NCBI GenBank assembly: GCA_012030815.1
Contig: JAAUVF010000025.1
Location: 1-9,083, forward strand
DNA length: 9,083 bases
Origin: Nanobdellota archaeon
GTDB taxonomy: Archaea > Thermoproteota > Nitrososphaeria > Nitrososphaerales > Nitrosopumilaceae
Direction of reading: 5' to 3'
Part shown: positions 6,399 through 9,083 of the stretch, one piece after another
Layout: each line of letters opens with the position of its first letter
Numbering within the stretch: position 1 is the first letter of the stretch
The notes under the pieces: generated by a model
Databases searched by the model: none
The model's input: the letters and a program-made list of their open reading frames with translations, nothing else
Told to the model about the DNA's origin: nothing
Position numbers and translations under genes: made by a program

Positions 6399-7369
6399 AT
6401 CCTCCCACAATGACTGATATGCGTTCGGAGTACTCAAAAATGTTAATTGAACTTGGAAAAGAAAATCAAAACATAGTAGTTTTGGGTGCAGATACTACAG
6501 ACTCACTTAAAACTTCTGGATTTGGTAAAACATTTCCAAACAGATTCTTTAATGTAGGTATTGCAGAAGCTAATCTGGTTTCAATATCTGCAGGACTTGC
6601 AGCATCTGGAAAAATATCATTTGCTAGTACTTATGCCATATTTTTACCTGGTCGTGCAGTTGATCAAATAAGAAATGGAATTGCCTACCCATCTCCTGGT
6701 AATAAAAAAGGTCTCAATGTAAAATTAGTTGTCTCTCATGGTGGTTTGTCTGTTGGACCTGATGGTGGTTCTCATCAACAAATTGAAGATATTGCAATCA
6801 TGCGAGCAATTCCAAATTTCCGTGTTTTCATACCTGCCGATACTATTGCAGTTTCAAAATTAACTAGATTGATGGCAAATGAATATGGTCCATTTTACAT
6901 GAGAATGGCAAGATCTAACACACCTGTAGTACATTCAGAATCACAAGAATTCCAAATTGGTAAAGGAATCACAATCCGTGAAGGTTCTGATTGCACTATA
7001 GCTGCTTGTGGAATAACAGTAAGAATGGCACTTGAAGCTGCTGAATCATTACAACAAGAAGGAATATCGTGCAGAGTATTGGATATGTTTTCTGTAAAAC
7101 CAATTGATGATGAACTTTTAGAGAAAGCAGCTAGAGAAACTGGATATGTAGTTACTTGTGAAGAACACAATATTTTAGGAGGTTTGGGGTCTGCAGTAGC
7201 CGAGTCCATTTCTGAAAGATACCCAGTTCCAATTAAAAGAATAGGTGCTCAAGATATGTTTGGTGAATCTGCTCGAGACAACGAAATCCCACTTCTCTTG
7301 GAAAAACACGGAATAACATCTTTTAATATGGCAAAACAAGTTAAAGAAATAAGGAGTAGGAAATTATGA
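6395..7369 (+). CDS. transketolase C-terminal subunit
   Basis: Carries the pyrimidine-binding and C-terminal domains of transketolase; it pairs with the upstream protein to form the active TPP enzyme that moves two-carbon ketol units. Seen (numbered from TTG): VGIAEANL with the catalytic Glu E58 that activates TPP; ASTYAIFLPGRAVDQIRN; SHGGLSVGPDGGSHQQIED with substrate-binding H127; the C-terminal domain from about residue 190 has ITIREGSDCTIAACG and VTCEEHNILGG. Length 324 is normal for split transketolases. Start choice is uncertain: TTG 6395 overlaps the upstream stop (TTGA) and follows GAGG at 6381-6384 with good spacing; ATG 6410, five codons later, is the main alternative and leaves an 11-bp gap. 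Downstream it overlaps tal by ATGA. The frame is intact. Confidence 0.95.
   Translation: MNPPTMTDMRSEYSKMLIELGKENQNIVVLGADTTDSLKTSGFGKTFPNRFFNVGIAEANLVSISAGLAASGKISFASTYAIFLPGRAVDQIRNGIAYPSPGNKKGLNVKLVVSHGGLSVGPDGGSHQQIEDIAIMRAIPNFRVFIPADTIAVSKLTRLMANEYGPFYMRMARSNTPVVHSESQEFQIGKGITIREGSDCTIAACGITVRMALEAAESLQQEGISCRVLDMFSVKPIDDELLEKAARETGYVVTCEEHNILGGLGSAVAESISERYPVPIKRIGAQDMFGESARDNEIPLLLEKHGITSFNMAKQVKEIRSRKL
7353..7356 (+). promoter_or_regulatory. Shine-Dalgarno site for transaldolase
   Basis: GGAG, 9 nt before ATG 7366, inside the end of the transketolase gene. It is the clearest ribosome binding site in the window and fits an internal operon gene, in contrast to the leaderless first genes. 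Confidence 0.55.
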
Positions 7370-8034
7370 AAATTTTTCTTGATAGTGCAAATCTTGAATC
7401 TATCCGAAAATTCAACGACATGGGTTTGTTGGATGGTATTACTACAAATCCATCACTTATGTCCAAAGAAGGCGGTAATCCCAAGGACGTAATGCAAGAA
7501 ATTACTAAAATCATCAAGGGTGATGTCAGCTTGGAAGTTGTAAGTACTGAATATTCTGGAATGATGGATGAAGGAAAACGCTTACGTCAATATGGCAAAA
7601 ACGTTGTTGTTAAAGTTCCAATGACTTCTGATGGCCTAAAAGCATGCAAGTCTTTATCATCTGAAGGAATCCCTGTAAACGTTACACTGGTTTTTTCTCC
7701 AAATCAAGCATTACTAGCTGCAAAATCAGGGGCAAAATACGTCAGTCCATTTATCGGTAGGCTGGATGATATTGGTCAAGATGGAATGAAATTGATTGAA
7801 GACATTAAAAAAATATTTTCTAATTATACTGACTTTAAAACACAGATTCTTGTTGCAAGTATTCGTCATCCAATACATGTTATTGATGCAGCAAAGATTG
7901 GTGCAGACGTTGTTACTCTACCTCCGGCAGTTTTAGATAAAATGCTACAACATCCACTGACCAATATTGGTTTAGAGAATTTTTTATCTGATTGGAAAAA
8001 ACTACAAGCAGGAAATTCTAATATAAAAATTTAA
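7366..8034 (+). CDS. tal: transaldolase (TalC/MipB-type)
   Basis: Transfers a dihydroxyacetone unit between sedoheptulose-7-phosphate and glyceraldehyde-3-phosphate, linking the pentose phosphate pathway to fructose-6-phosphate and erythrose-4-phosphate. It is 222 residues, the usual length for the small TalC type, in one TIM barrel. Seen: FLDSANLESIRKF, DGITTNPSLMSKEG, Schiff-base lysine K83 in VVVKVPMTSDG, VNVTLVFSPNQALLAAKSGA, and SPFIGRLDDIG. F129 in SPF matches true transaldolases; fructose-6-phosphate aldolases of this fold have Tyr here, so transaldolase activity is favoured. ATGA overlap with tktC plus a GGAG site implies coupled translation. It is the last gene of the operon, followed by a terminator at its stop codon. 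Confidence 0.95.
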   Translation: MKIFLDSANLESIRKFNDMGLLDGITTNPSLMSKEGGNPKDVMQEITKIIKGDVSLEVVSTEYSGMMDEGKRLRQYGKNVVVKVPMTSDGLKACKSLSSEGIPVNVTLVFSPNQALLAAKSGAKYVSPFIGRLDDIGQDGMKLIEDIKKIFSNYTDFKTQILVASIRHPIHVIDAAKIGADVVTLPPAVLDKMLQHPLTNIGLENFLSDWKKLQAGNSNIKI

Positions 8035-8057
8035 AATTCTTGAATTTTCATTTTTTT
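8033..8057 (+). terminator. terminator of the pentose phosphate operon
   Basis: AAAATTC and GAATTTT (8033-8039, 8042-8048) form a perfect 7-bp stem with a 2-nt loop, followed by T7 at 8051-8057 and another T5 shortly after. The stem begins in the stop codon. From here to 8157 I see no gene. Confidence 0.6.
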
Positions 8058-8157
8058 GTATTTTTGTCACATTTACTCAAATCCATCTGAGAAATAAAAA
8101 TAACTACAATTATTATTCATACTAAAACCATATGAACAATTTTGAAGTTAAAATGAT

Positions 8158-8170
8158 CTTAAATAAATAT
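8158..8170 (+). promoter_or_regulatory. TATA box of the TGRGTG-repeat gene
   Basis: CTTAAATAAATAT, centred about 26-27 nt before ATG 8191, one of the best archaeal box A matches in the window. It predicts a leaderless, possibly strongly expressed mRNA. Confidence 0.6.
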
Positions 8171-8190
8171 AAGATAACTTAACTATCACC

Positions 8191-8463
8191 ATGGGAAAAA
8201 TCAAAATTCGAACCGGTAGGGGAACTGGCACCAGAGAAATTGATGACGATAAAAAAGGCTGGGCAGGCGACGAATACAAAAAATTACAAGATGAAAAGAA
8301 AAAGCAAGCTGCAAATAGAATGGTTCATACCGGTAGAGGAACAGGTTCAAAAAGGTTAGGCGATTTACCCGATTCAAAACCAAGACCTTCAACTGAAGGT
8401 ATGACTAGAATCACCGGTAGAGGAACAGGCTCAAGAAAGAGTAGAAACAAAGGTTCATCGTAA
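8191..8463 (+). CDS. basic low-complexity protein with three TGRGTG repeats
   Basis: I do not recognise the family. The 90-residue product is highly charged, rich in K, R, G, T and S, without membrane segment, signal peptide or cysteine, and probably largely disordered. The motif TGRGTG followed by T or S and a basic residue occurs at residues 8-13, 47-52 and 75-80, each preceded by a basic or His/Ile-Thr context. The spacers are 33 and 22 residues; the first (residues 14-46) is rich in D, K and Q and could form a helix. GRG-type repeats recall the Arg-Gly elements of RNA- or DNA-binding proteins, so nucleic-acid binding is a guess from composition only. The TATA box at standard distance and the cleanly open frame with conserved repeat codons support a real gene. 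It is monocistronic, flanked by the PPP operon and convergent corA. Confidence 0.8.
   Translation: MGKIKIRTGRGTGTREIDDDKKGWAGDEYKKLQDEKKKQAANRMVHTGRGTGSKRLGDLPDSKPRPSTEGMTRITGRGTGSRKSRNKGSS
8212..8430 (+). repeat. three in-gene copies of an 18-bp TGRGTG-coding repeat
   Basis: Copies at 8212-8229, 8329-8346 and 8413-8430. All begin ACCGGTAG; copies 2 and 3 are identical over the first 17 bases and copy 1 differs at a few third-codon positions. Differences confined to synonymous sites suggest selection on the peptide motif. Confidence 0.85.
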
Positions 8464-8523
8464 AACCTCAATTTTCATTTTTCAATATTATTTTAGGAAA
8501 TTACTCATAAATTCCATACAATT

Positions 8524-8646
8524 ATGATCAACACTTCAGTTATAATTTACATTGGTAATGGGATAAGTTTAGTAATGTATATGATGTCATTTGGTATTGT
8601 TTTAATTATTAATCCAACCAAGTTTTTTAAAATAAATAAACATTAA
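8524..8646 (+). CDS. possible 40-aa single-pass membrane peptide
   Basis: ATG 8524 opens a 40-codon frame ending at 8644-8646. It encodes a polar start, a hydrophobic stretch of about 25 residues rich in I, V, M and L, then a Lys-rich end (KFFKINKH), an inside-positive arrangement like a small membrane protein. Its last 45 bases run antisense to the end of corA. An AT-rich TATA-like stretch lies at about 8484-8496. AT-rich DNA produces hydrophobic frames easily, so this is weak. If it is not a gene, 8464-8601 is simply the convergent gap, with T-rich stretches that may end transcription. Confidence 0.2.
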   Translation: MINTSVIIYIGNGISLVMYMMSFGIVLIINPTKFFKINKH

Positions 8647-9083
8647 TGCCACTGGTATTGTGGATGCAAAAATTATTAATATGAATGATGTATAGGGTCC
8701 TAGAAATTCAACATGTTCATTAACTCCTCCTGGTAAGTTTATGTTCATCCCATAAAATGTTCCAATAATTGTACCTGGGATGGCAAATGTGAAAATTATT
8801 GTTAACATTGCAAGTACCTTATTGGTTTTTTCACTACTTAACATGAAATCTGTATCTTTGTAAATTTCCATCGTTTCTCTAGATTCCTCTAATGTTTCAA
8901 TCACTTTGTCAATATGGTCAATTACGTCATCAAAATATAATGAAAGATCATCTTCTTCTGAAAATTTTTTAATATTTTTAGCAATCTCTAATACAAATTT
9001 CTTTAATGGATTAGCTATTCGTCTCATTACATTAATTTCTCTTCTAAGTAATGCTATACTCCTTGCAACTGATATTTTTTCAT
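8602..9083 (-). CDS. corA: CorA-like Mg2+ transporter, C-terminal part
   Basis: Pentameric inner-membrane channel for Mg2+ (Co2+/Ni2+ in some members). Only the C-terminal portion is here; the frame is open through the window edge, upstream of the first visible ATG at 9027, reading KISVARSIALLRREINVMRR, which matches the long stalk helix of CorA. Seen: acidic, coiled stalk (EEDDLSLYFDDVIDHIDKV), TM1 beginning KVLAMLTIIFTFAIPGTIIG and ending in the selectivity signature YGMNI, a short acidic loop, then TM2 (YTSFILIIFASTIPVALMFIYF) with the basic cytoplasmic end FKKLGW. The tail is typical. The N-terminal cytosolic domain and promoter lie beyond 9083. Confidence 0.93.
   Translation of the reverse strand, partial: EKISVARSIALLRREINVMRRIANPLKKFVLEIAKNIKKFSEEDDLSLYFDDVIDHIDKVIETLEESRETMEIYKDTDFMLSSEKTNKVLAMLTIIFTFAIPGTIIGTFYGMNINLPGGVNEHVEFLGPYTSFILIIFASTIPVALMFIYFKKLGWINN

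Noticed and set aside
6895..7209. Open frame of 104 codons on the minus strand
   Set aside because: Antisense to the conserved C-terminal domain of transketolase; Ser-rich composition is what the opposite strand of this AT-rich gene yields.
7366..8034. Fructose-6-phosphate aldolase instead of transaldolase
   Set aside because: The active-site position in SPFIGR is Phe, as in transaldolases, not Tyr as in the aldolases; operon context also fits transaldolase.
8212..8430. CRISPR-like or mobile repeat array
   Set aside because: Repeats are in frame, unevenly spaced, only three, and vary only synonymously, so they reflect a peptide motif.
1..9083. Insertion sequences, phage genes, tRNAs, toxin-antitoxin or defence systems
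   Set aside because: No transposase, integrase, target-site duplication, tRNA cloverleaf or defence domain seen on either strand; the window reads as core chromosome.

Overview
This AT-rich window most likely comes from an ammonia-oxidising archaeon of the Nitrosopumilales (Nitrososphaerota/Thaumarchaeota). The inference rests on three things. Protein families are archaeal: ABCE1/Rli1, Trm5 and split transketolase. A lone 5S rRNA gene sits away from any 16S-23S operon. Promoters are archaeal, with TATA boxes about 26-33 nt before start codons, implying leaderless or nearly leaderless mRNAs. No genus can be fixed from sequence alone.

Layout, left to right. (1) Positions 1-2261, minus strand: an information-processing operon of abcE1 (ribosome recycling ATPase) and, with an ATGA overlap, trm5 (tRNA m1G37 methyltransferase, cut by the window edge). 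(2) 2262-2354: a head-to-head promoter region. (3) 2354-2470, plus: 5S rRNA, followed at 2529-2657 by a 42-residue C2H2 zinc-finger microprotein. (4) 2751-4653, minus: an M17 leucyl aminopeptidase and a small DCC-family (DUF393) thioredoxin-like protein. (5) 4732-8034, plus: a tightly packed operon for the non-oxidative pentose phosphate pathway. It holds a transketolase N-half fused to ribulose-phosphate 3-epimerase, the transketolase C-half, and a transaldolase. (6) 8191-8463, plus: a basic, low-complexity protein with three TGRGTG repeats behind a clear TATA box. (7) 8602-9083, minus: the C-terminal part of a CorA-like Mg2+ channel.

The PPP operon would supply ribose-5-phosphate and erythrose-4-phosphate from glycolytic/gluconeogenic sugars. 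The epimerase makes xylulose-5-phosphate, the transketolase substrate, so carrying both on one polypeptide suggests physical coupling. Ribose-5-phosphate isomerase is not in the window.

A major caveat is sequence quality. Reading conserved protein motifs across frames shows six single-base indels, each in or beside an A/T homopolymer: one in trm5, four in abcE1 and one in the transketolase N-half. abcE1 repaired this way is exactly 595 codons plus stop, with canonical ends. Since abcE1 is considered essential, these are best read as sequencing or assembly errors, not gene decay. The most biologically interesting items are the transketolase-epimerase fusion with its extra C-terminal tail, the TGRGTG repeat protein, and the zinc-finger microprotein next to 5S rRNA.
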